Positions 6,665 through 15,682 are shown, counted from the stretch's first letter. The stretch: DNA of 64,000 nt from Pseudomonas viridiflava (GCF_900602065.1 NZ_UWFN01000265.1:595065-659064); one strand, 5' to 3'. Program-made: numbers and translations. The notes: generated by a model not told the origin, from the letters alone.

Positions 6665-8974
6665 ATGAATAAGCTGTGTTTACTCGGCCTTCTGGTCGGT
6701 CTGGCCAGTCAGCCAGTGTTGGCTGCAAACAATGTCAACGCCCCGGCGGCCAATAGCCAGGCCACGCTGCAAGCAAAAAACGCCTTCATCGCCAACTTGA
6801 TGAAGCAAATGACCCTCGACGAAAAGATCGGTCAACTGCGCTTGATCAGTATCAGCCAGGAAATGCCGCAGCCGATGATTCTCAAGGAAATTGCTGAGGG
6901 CCGCATTGGCGGCACGTTCAATTCCATTACCCGCTCGGAAAACCGCCCGCTTCAGGAAGCAGCTGTCGCTAAAAGCCGCCTGAAGATTCCGATGTTCTTC
7001 GCCTATGACGTGATCCACGGTCATAGGACCATTTTCCCGATCAGCCTGGGTATGGCTGCCAGCTGGGACATGGCAGCCATTGCCGAGACCGGCCGTATTT
7101 CGGCGATTGAAGCCAGTGCCGACGGTCTGGACATGACCTTCGCACCGATGGTGGATATCTCCCGCGACCCACGCTGGGGCCGCAGCTCCGAAGGGTTTGG
7201 CGAAGACACCTATCTGGTTTCGCGCATTTCCAAAGAAATGGTCAAGTCGTTTCAGGGCGCTAACGTCGCTTCTGCCGACAGCATCATGGCCGCCGTCAAA
7301 CACTTCGCCCTGTACGGCGCAGTAGAAGGCGGTCGGGACTACAACACCGTGGACATGAGTCCGACGCGCATGTATCAGGATTACCTGCCGCCGTATCGCG
7401 CAGGTATTGATGCAGGCGCGGGTGGGGTAATGATCGCGCTCAACTCGATCAACGGCGTACCTTCCACGTCAAACAACTGGTTGCTGCAAGACCTGTTGCG
7501 CAAGGATTGGGGCTTCAAGGGTGTAACCATCAGCGATCACGGTGCGATCAAGGAATTGATCGACCACGGCGTCGCCAAGGACTACCGCGAAGCGGCAAAA
7601 CTGGCCATCAAGGCTGGCGTTGACCTCAGCATGAACGACAAGGCTTACGGTGAAGAGCTGCCTGGCCTGGTCAAGAGTGGTGAAGTGTCCGTGAAGGAAA
7701 TCGACAACGCGGTGCGCGAAGTACTGGGCGCCAAGTACGACATGGGCCTGTTCGCCAACCCGTACCTGCGTATTGGCGATGCGGCTCAGGACCCGGCCGA
7801 TACTTACTCTGACGACCGTCTGCACCGCGCCGAAGCGCGTGACGTAGCCCGCAAAACCCTGGTGCTGCTGAAAAACCAGAACGAAACCCTGCCGCTGAAA
7901 AAACAAGGCACCATCGCCGTAATCGGCAGCCTCGCCAAGAGTCAGCTGGACATGCTCGGCAGCTGGTCTGCCGCTGGCCGCCCGAACCAGTCGGTCACTG
8001 TTTATGATGGTCTGGCCAACGCTGTCGGCGACAAGGCGAAACTGCTGTATGCCCGTGGCTCCAACATCAGCGACAACGAACACATCCTCAACTACCTGAA
8101 CTTCATTGAACATGAAGTGGAAGTTGATCCGCGTCCGGAACAGGAAATGCTCGACGAAGCGGTCAAGACCGCTGAGCAGGCCGATGTGATCGTTGCCGTA
8201 GTCGGCGAGTCTCGCGGTATGTCTCACGAATCCGCCAGCCGCAGCAGCCTGAATATCCCTGCAACGCAGCAGGCATTGATCAAGGCCCTGAAAGCCACCG
8301 GCAAACCGTTGGTCCTGGTGCTGATGAATGGTCGTCCACTGGTACTGGTCGACGAAGTCGAGCAGGCCGATGCGATGCTGGAAACCTGGTTCCCGGGCAC
8401 CGAAGGCGGCAATGCCGTGGCCGACGTACTGTTTGGTGACTACAACCCGTCGGGCAAACTGGCGATGTCGTTCCCGCGCTCGATCGGTCAACTGCCGATT
8501 TACTACGCACACCTGAACACCGGTCGTCCGTATTCAGCGGACAAGCCTGGCAACTACACGTCGCATTACTTCGAAGAAACCAACGGCCCGTTGTTCCCGT
8601 TTGGCTATGGCTTGAGCTACACGCAGTTCGATGTTTCCGACATCACCCTGTCGGCCAAAGACCTGCCCCGCAAAGGCAAGCTGACCGCCAGCGTGACCGT
8701 CAAGAACACTGGCAAAGTCGCGGGCGAAACAGTGGTTCAGTTGTACCTGCGTGATGTTGCAGCGTCCATCAGCCGTCCGGTCAAAGAGCTCAAGGGCTTC
8801 GAGAAAATCATGCTGAAAGCGGGCGAAGAGAAGGTCGTGACCTTCACCCTCAGCGAAGAAGACCTGAAGTTCTTTAACCCGCAGTTGAAATACGCAGCCG
8901 AAGCCGGTGAGTTCAAGCTGATGATTGGCCTGGATTCTGCGACGGTTAAAGAGACGAGTTTTAATTTGTTGTAA
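6665..8974 (+). CDS. bglX: Periplasmic beta-glucosidase, glycoside hydrolase family 3
   Basis: A 769-residue protein from the ATG at 6665. That start opens a signal peptide (MNKLCLLGLLVGLASQPVLA, cut near ANN), and the length is close to E. coli BglX (765). The order is GH3 N-terminal barrel, GH3 C-terminal domain and a C-terminal fibronectin III-like domain. The nucleophile is predicted at Asp291 in TISDHGAIKE, and RDPRWGRSSEGFGED is the usual substrate-binding loop. It should hydrolyse beta-glucosides such as cellobiose in the periplasm. It appears monocistronic, followed by a REP element. Confidence 0.94.
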   Translation: MNKLCLLGLLVGLASQPVLAANNVNAPAANSQATLQAKNAFIANLMKQMTLDEKIGQLRLISISQEMPQPMILKEIAEGRIGGTFNSITRSENRPLQEAAVAKSRLKIPMFFAYDVIHGHRTIFPISLGMAASWDMAAIAETGRISAIEASADGLDMTFAPMVDISRDPRWGRSSEGFGEDTYLVSRISKEMVKSFQGANVASADSIMAAVKHFALYGAVEGGRDYNTVDMSPTRMYQDYLPPYRAGIDAGAGGVMIALNSINGVPSTSNNWLLQDLLRKDWGFKGVTISDHGAIKELIDHGVAKDYREAAKLAIKAGVDLSMNDKAYGEELPGLVKSGEVSVKEIDNAVREVLGAKYDMGLFANPYLRIGDAAQDPADTYSDDRLHRAEARDVARKTLVLLKNQNETLPLKKQGTIAVIGSLAKSQLDMLGSWSAAGRPNQSVTVYDGLANAVGDKAKLLYARGSNISDNEHILNYLNFIEHEVEVDPRPEQEMLDEAVKTAEQADVIVAVVGESRGMSHESASRSSLNIPATQQALIKALKATGKPLVLVLMNGRPLVLVDEVEQADAMLETWFPGTEGGNAVADVLFGDYNPSGKLAMSFPRSIGQLPIYYAHLNTGRPYSADKPGNYTSHYFEETNGPLFPFGYGLSYTQFDVSDITLSAKDLPRKGKLTASVTVKNTGKVAGETVVQLYLRDVAASISRPVKELKGFEKIMLKAGEEKVVTFTLSEEDLKFFNPQLKYAAEAGEFKLMIGLDSATVKETSFNLL

Positions 8975-9043
8975 GAGTGAGTTGTCGAGGGCAACCACAC
9001 TGCCTTCGACGAATAAAACAATATTTGAGTACCGCGCAACATC

Positions 9044-9117
9044 TGTAGGAGCTGCCGAAGGCTGCGATAGCGATCTGATCCAGTTATCGCATCGCAGCCT
9101 TCGGCAGCTCTCCTACA
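9044..9117. repeat. REP/REPIN-type inverted repeat, TGTAGGAGCTGCCGAAGGCT family
   Basis: The standard arms are present, but the right arm carries an extra TC (AGCTCTCCTACA), so the inversion is imperfect at its outer end. It lies between bglX and the sensor kinase gene. Confidence 0.88.
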
Positions 9118-9155
9118 AGACCGTGCCTCAATGCGGAATCCAGGCTGCCCCACTC

Positions 9156-10925
9156 ATGCCCTCAACTTCCCGCCCCCTGCGCATAACCCTGTATGTCCTG
9201 CTGATTCTGGCAGGTGCGGCGGTGTCGGCCAGCCTTGCCATGCGTCATGCGCAACGCGCGGCTGTGGAGCAGGAAGCCACGCGTGCGCTGGATCAGCTTT
9301 CACTTTACGCCAACACCCTGCACACGCTCATTGAACGCTACCGGGCGTTGCCCGCCGTGTTGGCCCTTGATCCGGAGTTGCGCGCTGCCTTGAATGGCCC
9401 GATCACTGCCGTGTCCCAGGATGCCCTGAACCGCAAACTGGAAAAGATCAACGGTGCCGCCCAATCTTCGACCCTCGAACTGATGGATCGCAATGGCCTG
9501 GCTATCGGTGCCAGCAACTGGCGTCTACCGACCAGCTATGTGGGTCACAATTACGCGTTCCGCCCTTACTTCCAGCAAACCAAAGCCACCGGTGTAGGGC
9601 GTTTTTATGCAGTCGGCGTAACCAGTGGCATCCCTGGGTATTTCCTGTCCCACGCGGTCACCACTGATGCAGGCGATTTTATGGGTGCAATGGTCGTGAA
9701 GCTGGAGTTTCCCGATCTTGAACACGAGTGGGCCAAGGGCGATGACTTGCTACTGGTCAGTGACGCCAAAGGCATCGTCTTCATTGCCAACCAACCGCGC
9801 TGGCGTTATCGCGAACTGCTGCCCATCTCGGTAAAGGATCGCGCCGAACTGGCCACAACGCGCCAATACGACAAACAACCATTGTCTCCCCTGCCACGCA
9901 CCGAGATACGCGAATTCAGCAAGCAAAGCCACCTGACTCGCGTGGATGGACCGGACGGCAGAGCCGATTATCTGTGGCAATCCATGCCACTCACGGGCGA
10001 AGACTGGACTCTGCACCTGCTGCGCAGACCTCAACTGGCCAGCGAAGACGCCCGCAACGCTGGCCTTGCAGCGGCAGGCACATGGCTGACCCTGATATTT
10101 CTGGGGCTGTTTCTCTACCAGCGTTGGCGTTTGGCACGATTGCGCGAAAGCAGCCGTGACGAGTTGGAGCGTCAGGTACAGGAGCGCACCCGGGACTTGC
10201 GCACCGCACAAGAAGGCCTTGTACAGTCCACTAAACTGGCCGCGCTGGGGCAGATGTCCGCAGCGTTGGCTCACGAAATCAATCAACCCCTGACGGCTCA
10301 GCGCATGCAGCTGGCGACCGTCCGGCTGTTGCTTGATCACGGACGTGTTGACGATGCCTATAAAGCGCTCGGACCGCTGGATCAACAACTGGTCAGGATG
10401 ACGGCGTTGACCGGTCACCTGAAAACATTCGCCCGTAAAAGCCCCGGTGGACTGCGCGAAAGGCTGGATCTCGCAGCCGTCGTTGATCAAGCCCTGTTGC
10501 TGCTGGACTCACGGTTGCGCGATGAGCATGTCGATTGCGTCCTGAATCTGACGCGACCGGCCTGGGTACGTGGCGATGCGATCCGTCTTGAGCAGGTGCT
10601 GATCAATCTGCTGCGCAATGCTCTGGACGCCATGCGCGACAAACCGGTTAAACGCCTGGAAATCCGCATCCACCCTGAACAGACACGCTGGCTTATCAGC
10701 GTCAGTGACAGCGGTGGCGGCATTGATGAAGATCATCTGGCAAACATCTTCGACCCGTTTTTCACCACCAAACCGGTTGGCGATGGTCTAGGCCTGGGAC
10801 TTGCCGTGTCTTATGCCATCGTCCATGAATTGGGCGGTCGGCTCAGCGCCGAAAACAAGCACGATGGAGCGCTGTTCTGGTTCAGCTTGCCCAACGACTA
10901 TCTGGAGCCTGCCCCCGCATGTTGA
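9156..10925 (+). CDS. Sensor histidine kinase, DctB/MifS-like
   Basis: A 589-residue membrane kinase from the ATG at 9156; the longer frame would read back through the REP element. A membrane segment at about residues 9-29 and a second near 300-320 flank a periplasmic double-Cache-type sensor domain like that of DctB. A coiled linker follows, then the H-box with phosphoacceptor His373 (AALAHEINQP) and the ATPase boxes (NLLRNALDAM, DSGGGIDEDH, GDGLGLGLAVS). It overlaps the response regulator gene by 7 bp, so the pair is co-translated. The transporter gene beyond suggests C4/C5-dicarboxylate sensing, as in DctB or the P. aeruginosa MifS alpha-ketoglutarate sensor. Confidence 0.88.
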   Translation: MPSTSRPLRITLYVLLILAGAAVSASLAMRHAQRAAVEQEATRALDQLSLYANTLHTLIERYRALPAVLALDPELRAALNGPITAVSQDALNRKLEKINGAAQSSTLELMDRNGLAIGASNWRLPTSYVGHNYAFRPYFQQTKATGVGRFYAVGVTSGIPGYFLSHAVTTDAGDFMGAMVVKLEFPDLEHEWAKGDDLLLVSDAKGIVFIANQPRWRYRELLPISVKDRAELATTRQYDKQPLSPLPRTEIREFSKQSHLTRVDGPDGRADYLWQSMPLTGEDWTLHLLRRPQLASEDARNAGLAAAGTWLTLIFLGLFLYQRWRLARLRESSRDELERQVQERTRDLRTAQEGLVQSTKLAALGQMSAALAHEINQPLTAQRMQLATVRLLLDHGRVDDAYKALGPLDQQLVRMTALTGHLKTFARKSPGGLRERLDLAAVVDQALLLLDSRLRDEHVDCVLNLTRPAWVRGDAIRLEQVLINLLRNALDAMRDKPVKRLEIRIHPEQTRWLISVSDSGGGIDEDHLANIFDPFFTTKPVGDGLGLGLAVSYAIVHELGGRLSAENKHDGALFWFSLPNDYLEPAPAC

Positions 10926-12247
10926 ACTCAGTAATTGTGGTCGACGATGAAGCTCCGATTCGCGAAGCGGTAGAGCAATGGCTGACGCTGTCGAGCTTCA
11001 ACGTTCAGGTTTACAGCCGCGCCGAGGATTGCCTGGCGCAGTTGCCGGAGCACTTCCCCGGCGTAATCCTCACTGACGTGCGCATGCCGGGAATGAACGG
11101 TATGGAGTTGCTGAACCGATTACAGGCGATTGATGCCGACCTGCCGGTTATTTTGCTGACCGGCCATGGCGACGTACCCATGGCGGTGGACGCCATGCGT
11201 GAAGGTGCCTATGACTTTCTCGAAAAGCCCTTCAGCCCGGAGACGTTGCTACGTAACCTGCGACGCGCCCTGGAGAAACGCCAGCTGATTCTGGAAAACC
11301 GTCGCCTTCATGATCAGGCCGACTCCCGCACCCAGCTGGAAGCGACCTTGCTGGGCGTCTCACCCGGCCTGCAAACCCTGCGCCGCCAAGTGCTGGACCT
11401 GTCGCAACTGCCGGTGAACGTGGTCATCAGAGGTGAAACCGGCAGCGGCAAGGAAATGGTCGCTCGCTGCCTGCATGATTTTGGTCCCCGGGCGCACAAA
11501 CCTTTTGTGGCATTGAACTGTGCGGCGATCCCGGAGCAGTTGTTCGAAGCCGAACTGTTCGGCCACGAAAGCGGGGCGTTTACCGGCGCCCAGGGCAAAC
11601 GCATCGGCAAGCTGGAATACGCCGATGGCGGTACGCTGTTTCTCGATGAAATCGAAAGCATGCCGCTGGCACAACAGGTCAAACTGCTGCGGGTGCTGCA
11701 AGACAAGAAGCTTGAGCGTCTGGGGTCCAACAAGGCCATTGATGTCGACCTGCGTATCGTCGCGGCGACCAAGCCAGACCTGCTGGAAGAGGCCCGTGCA
11801 GGACGCTTTCGCGAAGACCTGGCTTACCGGCTTACGGTTGCCGAGTTGCGCCTGCCGCCACTGCGCGAGCGTCGTGAAGACATCCCGCTATTGTTCGCGC
11901 ACTTCGCGAGTACGGCAGCGCAGCGCCTGGGCCGCAACGCCCCGCCACTCAGCGGCGCACAACTGGGCCAACTGCTGAGTCACGACTGGCCCGGCAACGT
12001 TCGCGAACTGGCCAATGCGGCAGAGAGGCAGATTCTCGGCCTGGAATCGGCCCCTCTGATGAATGGTGATACCGGGCAATCCCTCGCCGCCCAACAAGAG
12101 GCGTTTGAAGCCCAGTGCCTGCGTGCTGCTCTGACAAGGCACAAAGGGGATATCAAAGCCGTCCTCGAAGAACTGCAACTGCCTCGCCGCACGCTGAACG
12201 AGAAGATGCAGCGGCATGGTCTGTTGCGAGAGATGTTTGTCGAGTAG
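10919..12247 (+). CDS. Sigma54-dependent response regulator, DctD/MifR-like
   Basis: A 442-residue NtrC-family activator. The receiver domain has phosphoacceptor Asp53 (LTDVRMPGMNG). The AAA+ domain has Walker A (GETGSGKE) and the sigma54-contacting GAFTGA loop (ESGAFTGAQGKR). A Fis-type helix-turn-helix closes the protein (DIKAVLEELQLPRRTLNEKM). It should be phosphorylated by the overlapping kinase and drive a sigma54 promoter. A strong candidate target is the transporter gene 300 bp downstream, which has a matching promoter and an upstream palindrome. Confidence 0.92.
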   Translation: MLNSVIVVDDEAPIREAVEQWLTLSSFNVQVYSRAEDCLAQLPEHFPGVILTDVRMPGMNGMELLNRLQAIDADLPVILLTGHGDVPMAVDAMREGAYDFLEKPFSPETLLRNLRRALEKRQLILENRRLHDQADSRTQLEATLLGVSPGLQTLRRQVLDLSQLPVNVVIRGETGSGKEMVARCLHDFGPRAHKPFVALNCAAIPEQLFEAELFGHESGAFTGAQGKRIGKLEYADGGTLFLDEIESMPLAQQVKLLRVLQDKKLERLGSNKAIDVDLRIVAATKPDLLEEARAGRFREDLAYRLTVAELRLPPLRERREDIPLLFAHFASTAAQRLGRNAPPLSGAQLGQLLSHDWPGNVRELANAAERQILGLESAPLMNGDTGQSLAAQQEAFEAQCLRAALTRHKGDIKAVLEELQLPRRTLNEKMQRHGLLREMFVE

Positions 12248-12292
12248 ATCTGCCTCATGGGCATTTACTGATCAATCTGAAAACACAGTCCA

Positions 12293-12364
12293 TGTAGGAG
12301 CTGCCGAAGGCTGCGAAGCTTTTTTCCTGACATAACGCCATCGCAGCCTCCGGCAGCTCCTACA
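12293..12364. repeat. REP/REPIN-type inverted repeat, TGTAGGAGCTGCCGAAGGCT family
   Basis: Arms as in the main family, with one mismatch in the right arm (GCAGCCTCCGGCAGC for GCAGCCTTCGGCAGC). It sits between the response regulator stop codon and the transporter promoter. Confidence 0.88.
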
Positions 12365-12423
12365 GGTATTAGCGTTAGCGATGAGTCATCGGCAACTTTC
12401 CGCTTACGCCACCCCCTTCAATA

Positions 12424-12437
12424 AGCGGATTTCCGCT
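12424..12437. promoter_or_regulatory. Palindrome, possible upstream activator site of the sigma54 activator
   Basis: AGCGGA-TT-TCCGCT is a perfect inverted repeat, with a further TTTCCGCTT half-site about 30 bp upstream. Its centre is about 75 bp before the expected transcription start of the sigma54 promoter, close to the usual distance for NtrC-family enhancer sites. Binding by the adjacent regulator is inferred. Confidence 0.5.
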
Positions 12438-12480
12438 CATCCAGCTTGCTACATCCCCTCTAAACCGGCCTTTCTTCACA

Positions 12481-12496
12481 TGGCACAGCTCCTGCT
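12481..12496 (+). promoter_or_regulatory. Sigma54 (-24/-12) promoter of the dicarboxylate transporter gene
   Basis: TGGCAC-N5-CTGCT matches the consensus TGGCAC-N5-TTGCW at every position but one and keeps the essential GG and GC with correct spacing. Transcription would start near 12507, about 50 bp before the coding region. Confidence 0.8.
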
Positions 12497-12558
12497 ATAG
12501 CCATAGCAAGGTTGCGCATTGACGCGCCATTCTAAAAACAATGAATAAAAGGAACATG

Positions 12559-13884
12559 ATGGACACTCCCAACTCTGCCCCTATCGGGTCGGCCAGCGCA
12601 CCAGCGGCCGCAAAAACCACCTCAAGTCGTCTCAAGTCAATTTTCAGCGGCTCGGTCGGCAACATGGTCGAGTGGTATGACTGGTACGTCTATGCTGCCT
12701 TCTCCCTCTACTTCGCCAAGTCCTTCTTCCCCAAAGGCGACACCACTGCGCAACTGCTCAACACCGCCGCTATTTTCGCCGTAGGCTTCCTGATGCGCCC
12801 AATCGGCGGCTGGCTGATGGGGCTGTACGCTGACCGCAAAGGTCGCAAGGCCGCGCTGATGGCCTCGGTACTGCTGATGTGCTTCGGCTCCCTGATCATT
12901 GCCTTGACGCCGGGCTACGAAGTTATCGGCGTTGGCGCCCCTATCCTTCTGGTATTCGCCCGTTTGCTGCAGGGCCTGTCGGTGGGTGGTGAATACGGCA
13001 CCTCGGCAACCTACCTCAGTGAAATGGCGACCAAGGAACGCCGCGGCTTTTTCTCCAGTTTCCAGTACGTGACGCTGATTTCCGGGCAACTCATCGCTCT
13101 TGCCGTATTGATCGTGCTGCAACAGACGCTGACCACCGAGCAACTGTACTCGTGGGGCTGGCGTGTGCCGTTCGTAATCGGCGCGCTGTGTGCGGTGGTT
13201 GCGTTGTTCCTGCGTCGCGGTATGGAAGAGACGGAATCGTTCACCCGCAAGAAGAAAGAAAAACCACAGGAAAGCCTGATGCGCACATTGATGCGCCACC
13301 CCAAGGAGCTGATGACCGTCGTCGGTCTGACCATGGGCGGTACGCTGGCTTTCTATACCTACACCACGTACATGCAGAAGTATCTGGTGAACACGGTCGG
13401 CATGAGCATCAGTGACTCGACCACCATCTCGGCAGCGACGCTGTTCCTGTTCATGGTGATCCAGCCACTGGTAGGCGCACTGTCGGACAAAGTCGGTCGC
13501 AGACCGATTCTGATCGCCTTCGGGGTATTGGGAACGCTGTGTACCGTACCGATCCTCACGACGCTGCATACGATTCAAACCTGGTGGGGAGCATTCTTCC
13601 TGATCATGGCGGCGCTAATCATCGTCAGCGGCTACACCTCGATCAACGCAGTGGTTAAAGCCGAGCTGTTCCCGACGGAGATTCGCGCTCTGGGCGTCGG
13701 CCTGCCCTATGCCCTGACCGTGTCGATCTTTGGCGGCACCGCCGAATACATCGCACTGTGGTTCAAGAGCATTGGCATGGAGACCGGTTACTACTGGTAC
13801 GTCACAGCCTGCATTGCCTGTTCGCTGCTGGTGTATGTCTTCATGAAGGACACTCGCAAGCATTCGCGGATCGAGACTGACTAA
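12559..13884 (+). CDS. kgtP: MFS dicarboxylate transporter, KgtP/alpha-ketoglutarate permease type
   Basis: About 441 residues and 12 membrane segments, in the metabolite:H+ symporter family. The start at 12559 is preferred because AAAGGA (12548-12553) fits it; an ATG at 12541 has no ribosome site. KgtP-family marks include GNMVEWYDWYVYAAFSLYFA, FLMRPIGGWLMGLYADRKGR and RLLQGLSVGGEYGTSATYLS. It should import alpha-ketoglutarate or a related dicarboxylate with protons. The sigma54 promoter and the adjacent two-component genes make it their likely target. A second, closer KgtP relative (pcaT) lies at 30273-31562. Confidence 0.85.
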   Translation: MDTPNSAPIGSASAPAAAKTTSSRLKSIFSGSVGNMVEWYDWYVYAAFSLYFAKSFFPKGDTTAQLLNTAAIFAVGFLMRPIGGWLMGLYADRKGRKAALMASVLLMCFGSLIIALTPGYEVIGVGAPILLVFARLLQGLSVGGEYGTSATYLSEMATKERRGFFSSFQYVTLISGQLIALAVLIVLQQTLTTEQLYSWGWRVPFVIGALCAVVALFLRRGMEETESFTRKKKEKPQESLMRTLMRHPKELMTVVGLTMGGTLAFYTYTTYMQKYLVNTVGMSISDSTTISAATLFLFMVIQPLVGALSDKVGRRPILIAFGVLGTLCTVPILTTLHTIQTWWGAFFLIMAALIIVSGYTSINAVVKAELFPTEIRALGVGLPYALTVSIFGGTAEYIALWFKSIGMETGYYWYVTACIACSLLVYVFMKDTRKHSRIETD

Positions 13885-13907
13885 GGTCATATCATCGCTA
13901 ATGATGA

Positions 13908-13941
13908 AGGGCAGCCGCATTTTTTGCGGCCGCCCTTTTTT
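13908..13941 (+). terminator. Rho-independent terminator after the transporter gene
   Basis: A GC-rich stem (GGGCAGCCGCA / TGCGGCCGCCC) with a T-rich loop is followed by six T residues, 24 bp after the stop codon. Confidence 0.88.
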
Positions 13942-14238
13942 ATCAGCAGCACGGCGTACCAGCTGCTTCCAGATCAGTGCAATTTGAGGCTAAAAAACCT
14001 GAGATATCCGCAAATTTAACAAACAATAAAATTTGTCAAGAGGGCTTATTACAAAGTTTTTCAGGTAAATGCACCACACTGATGCAATCCACCTCTCACA
14101 GCCCGAAAACAGCGCCCAGCGGCTTACTATCATTTTTAACGATGGTCGTTAGCAATCCTATTCACTTCTGAATAAATTTCAGGCGCGTAGCATTCACTCC
14201 ATACCGAACTGACAAACAACTCGATTGGAGTAAACATC
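13942..14238. other. AT-rich intergenic region before the tandem-repeat protein gene
   Basis: About 300 bp, noticeably richer in A and T than its surroundings, containing the promoter of the gene at 14239. A Shine-Dalgarno (TTGGAGT) precedes that start. I see no recognisable -35/-10 pair, operator or RNA gene. Confidence 0.45.
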
Positions 14239-14658
14239 ATGAAAACTAACAAACTGATTTTTGGTCTTGCTTTCTCTGTATTGGCTTCAAGCGCATTCGC
14301 TTCTCCACAACTGCCAAGCCTGCCAGGTAACGACCACACTAATGCGGTTGAGCAGACTTCGACGCTGACTGTTGCTGAAGGCGGTAGCAAACACACTAAC
14401 GTCGGTGGCATTCGCCAGGCTTCTGATGGTGCTGATCACGTCGGTGCAAATCGTCTGGCTGCAGATGGTGCAGACCGCGTTGGTGCAAACCGCCTGACTT
14501 CCGATGGTGCTGATCACGTCGGTGCAAACCGTCTGGCTGAAGATGGTGCTGATCGCGTTGGCGCAAACCGCCTGACTTCTGATGGCGCTGATCACGTCGG
14601 TGCAAATCGTCTCGCTGCAGATGGTGCAGATCGCGTTGGTGCAAACCGTCGAGTGTAA
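14239..14658 (+). CDS. Exported tandem-repeat protein (DGADxVGANRL repeats)
   Basis: A 139-residue protein. Residues 1-21 form a signal peptide ending ASSAFA, so it is exported. Residues 62-139 are six consecutive 13-residue units of the form xDGADxVGANRLx, in which His and Arg alternate at one position (DGADHVGANR, DGADRVGANR), giving a 26-residue higher-order repeat. A degenerate unit (EGGSKHTNVGGIRQA) precedes them. Similar short exported repeat proteins occur in Pseudomonas, sometimes labelled phage infection protein, but the function is unknown. Regular Asp and Asn could bind metal or form a beta-solenoid. A terminator follows. Confidence 0.82.
   Translation: MKTNKLIFGLAFSVLASSAFASPQLPSLPGNDHTNAVEQTSTLTVAEGGSKHTNVGGIRQASDGADHVGANRLAADGADRVGANRLTSDGADHVGANRLAEDGADRVGANRLTSDGADHVGANRLAADGADRVGANRRV
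14422..14655 (+). repeat. Six tandem 39-bp units (three 78-bp superunits) inside the coding sequence
   Basis: Each unit encodes 13 residues. Odd and even units differ in a fixed way, so the array looks like three copies of a 78-bp block. The units are nearly identical at DNA level, which suggests recent duplication or gene conversion and a potential for length variation between strains. Confidence 0.9.
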
Positions 14659-14678
14659 TCGCTCGACGTGTCCCCTTT

Positions 14679-14699
14679 AGCCCGGCCTCGTGCCGGGCT
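14679..14699 (+). terminator. Hairpin terminator after the tandem-repeat protein gene
   Basis: An 8-bp stem (AGCCCGGC / GCCGGGCT) with a CTCGT loop lies about 20 bp after the stop codon; a T run appears only after a TAATCG gap. A second, weaker stem (GTCGAG / CTCGAC) precedes it at the stop codon. Confidence 0.7.
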
Positions 14700-14800
14700 T
14701 AATCGTTTTTGAACCACGCAGAACTGTCAGGCACGGCGAATTGTCAGGCACTATGGACGCAAAATTTCATGCGCCTTAGCGGCTAAACAGGACCCTTATC

Positions 14801-15424
14801 ATGTCTGACGATATTTACTCTTATGAGCCCTCCCAAGGCCATGGCCTGCCTCACGATCCGTTCAATGCCATCGTGGGCCCCCGCCCCATCGGCTGGATCT
14901 CCTCGCAGGATACCAACGGCAAGTTGAACCTGGCGCCTTACAGCTTTTTCAACGCGTTCAACTACATCCCGCCAATCATCGGGTTTTGCAGTGTTGGCCG
15001 CAAAGACAGCCTGAACAATATCGAACAGACCGGCGAGTTCGTCTGGAACCTGGCCACACGCTCGCTGGCAGAGGCCATGAATCAGAGCTGTGCCCCCGTT
15101 GCAGCTGACGTCAGTGAGTTTGAGTTGGCGAACCTGACACCTCTGGCATCGCAGATCGTGGCGGTTCCACGCGTGAAGGAGACGCCGGTTTCGTTCGAAT
15201 GCAAGGTCACCCAAATCATCCAGCTACAGCGCGCCGATAAAGAGCTTGTGCCCAGCTGGCTGATTCTTGGCGAGGTGGTGGCAGTGCATATTGCCAAGTC
15301 GCTGCTCAAGGACGGGATTTACGACACGGCAGCAGGCGAACCTATTCTGCGTGGCGGCGGCCCGGCCGACTACTTCCAGCTGGGACCCGAAGCGCTGTTC
15401 AGGATGCACCGCCCTAAAGCCTGA
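14801..15424 (+). CDS. Flavin reductase-like domain protein (FMN-binding split barrel)
   Basis: A 207-residue protein, the usual length of the flavoredoxin/flavin reductase-like family. The N-terminal FNAIVGPRPIGWISS and NLAPYSFFNAFNYIPP segments are the conserved FMN-contacting strands, and ETPVSFECKV with LGEVVAVHI forms the second half of the barrel. Members bind FMN and act as NAD(P)H:flavin reductases or as components of oxygenase systems; the partner is not evident. An AGGA precedes the start. It is convergent with the small gene at 15443. Confidence 0.88.
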   Translation: MSDDIYSYEPSQGHGLPHDPFNAIVGPRPIGWISSQDTNGKLNLAPYSFFNAFNYIPPIIGFCSVGRKDSLNNIEQTGEFVWNLATRSLAEAMNQSCAPVAADVSEFELANLTPLASQIVAVPRVKETPVSFECKVTQIIQLQRADKELVPSWLILGEVVAVHIAKSLLKDGIYDTAAGEPILRGGGPADYFQLGPEALFRMHRPKA

Positions 15425-15442
15425 GAATTGATTGAAGACAGA

Positions 15443-15682
15443 TCAAAGCGTCTGAAATGACAGACCGCCCTCCGCATCAATGTCGACCAGACGGTCCAGC
15501 TCGGCAGTGGCTGCAACGTCGGCATCGTAGGCGGTCTTGAATTTCTGGCCTGGCAGTATCCGATGAAATACCGGTGCGCCACCGGCTCCCAGCCCCTTTA
15601 CTGCGATAGCGGCATCGTAGCCACCCTCGCCCGGGACCACTGCGGAAACGGCTTCGAAGCCATTGAGTTCTTTGCGTGCCAT
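15443..15682 (-). CDS. Small conserved hypothetical protein
   Basis: A 79-residue soluble protein starting MARKELNGFEAVSAVVPGEG, with an AGGA about 10 bp upstream. No cysteines, signal peptide or membrane segment are present. The composition looks like a real folded protein and the ribosome site is good, but I cannot assign a family. It lies 18 bp from the convergent flavin reductase-like gene and 52 bp downstream of the ABM-fold gene on the same strand, so co-transcription with that gene is possible. Confidence 0.6.
   Translation of the reverse strand: MARKELNGFEAVSAVVPGEGGYDAAIAVKGLGAGGAPVFHRILPGQKFKTAYDADVAATAELDRLVDIDAEGGLSFQTL

Noticed and set aside
7469..8512. Long antisense frame inside bglX
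   Set aside because: The GH3 protein on the other strand is complete and well matched; the antisense product has no domain and no start signal.
14422..14655. Regular 39-bp repeats considered as a CRISPR array
   Set aside because: There are no spacers: the units abut, keep one reading frame and encode a regular peptide.
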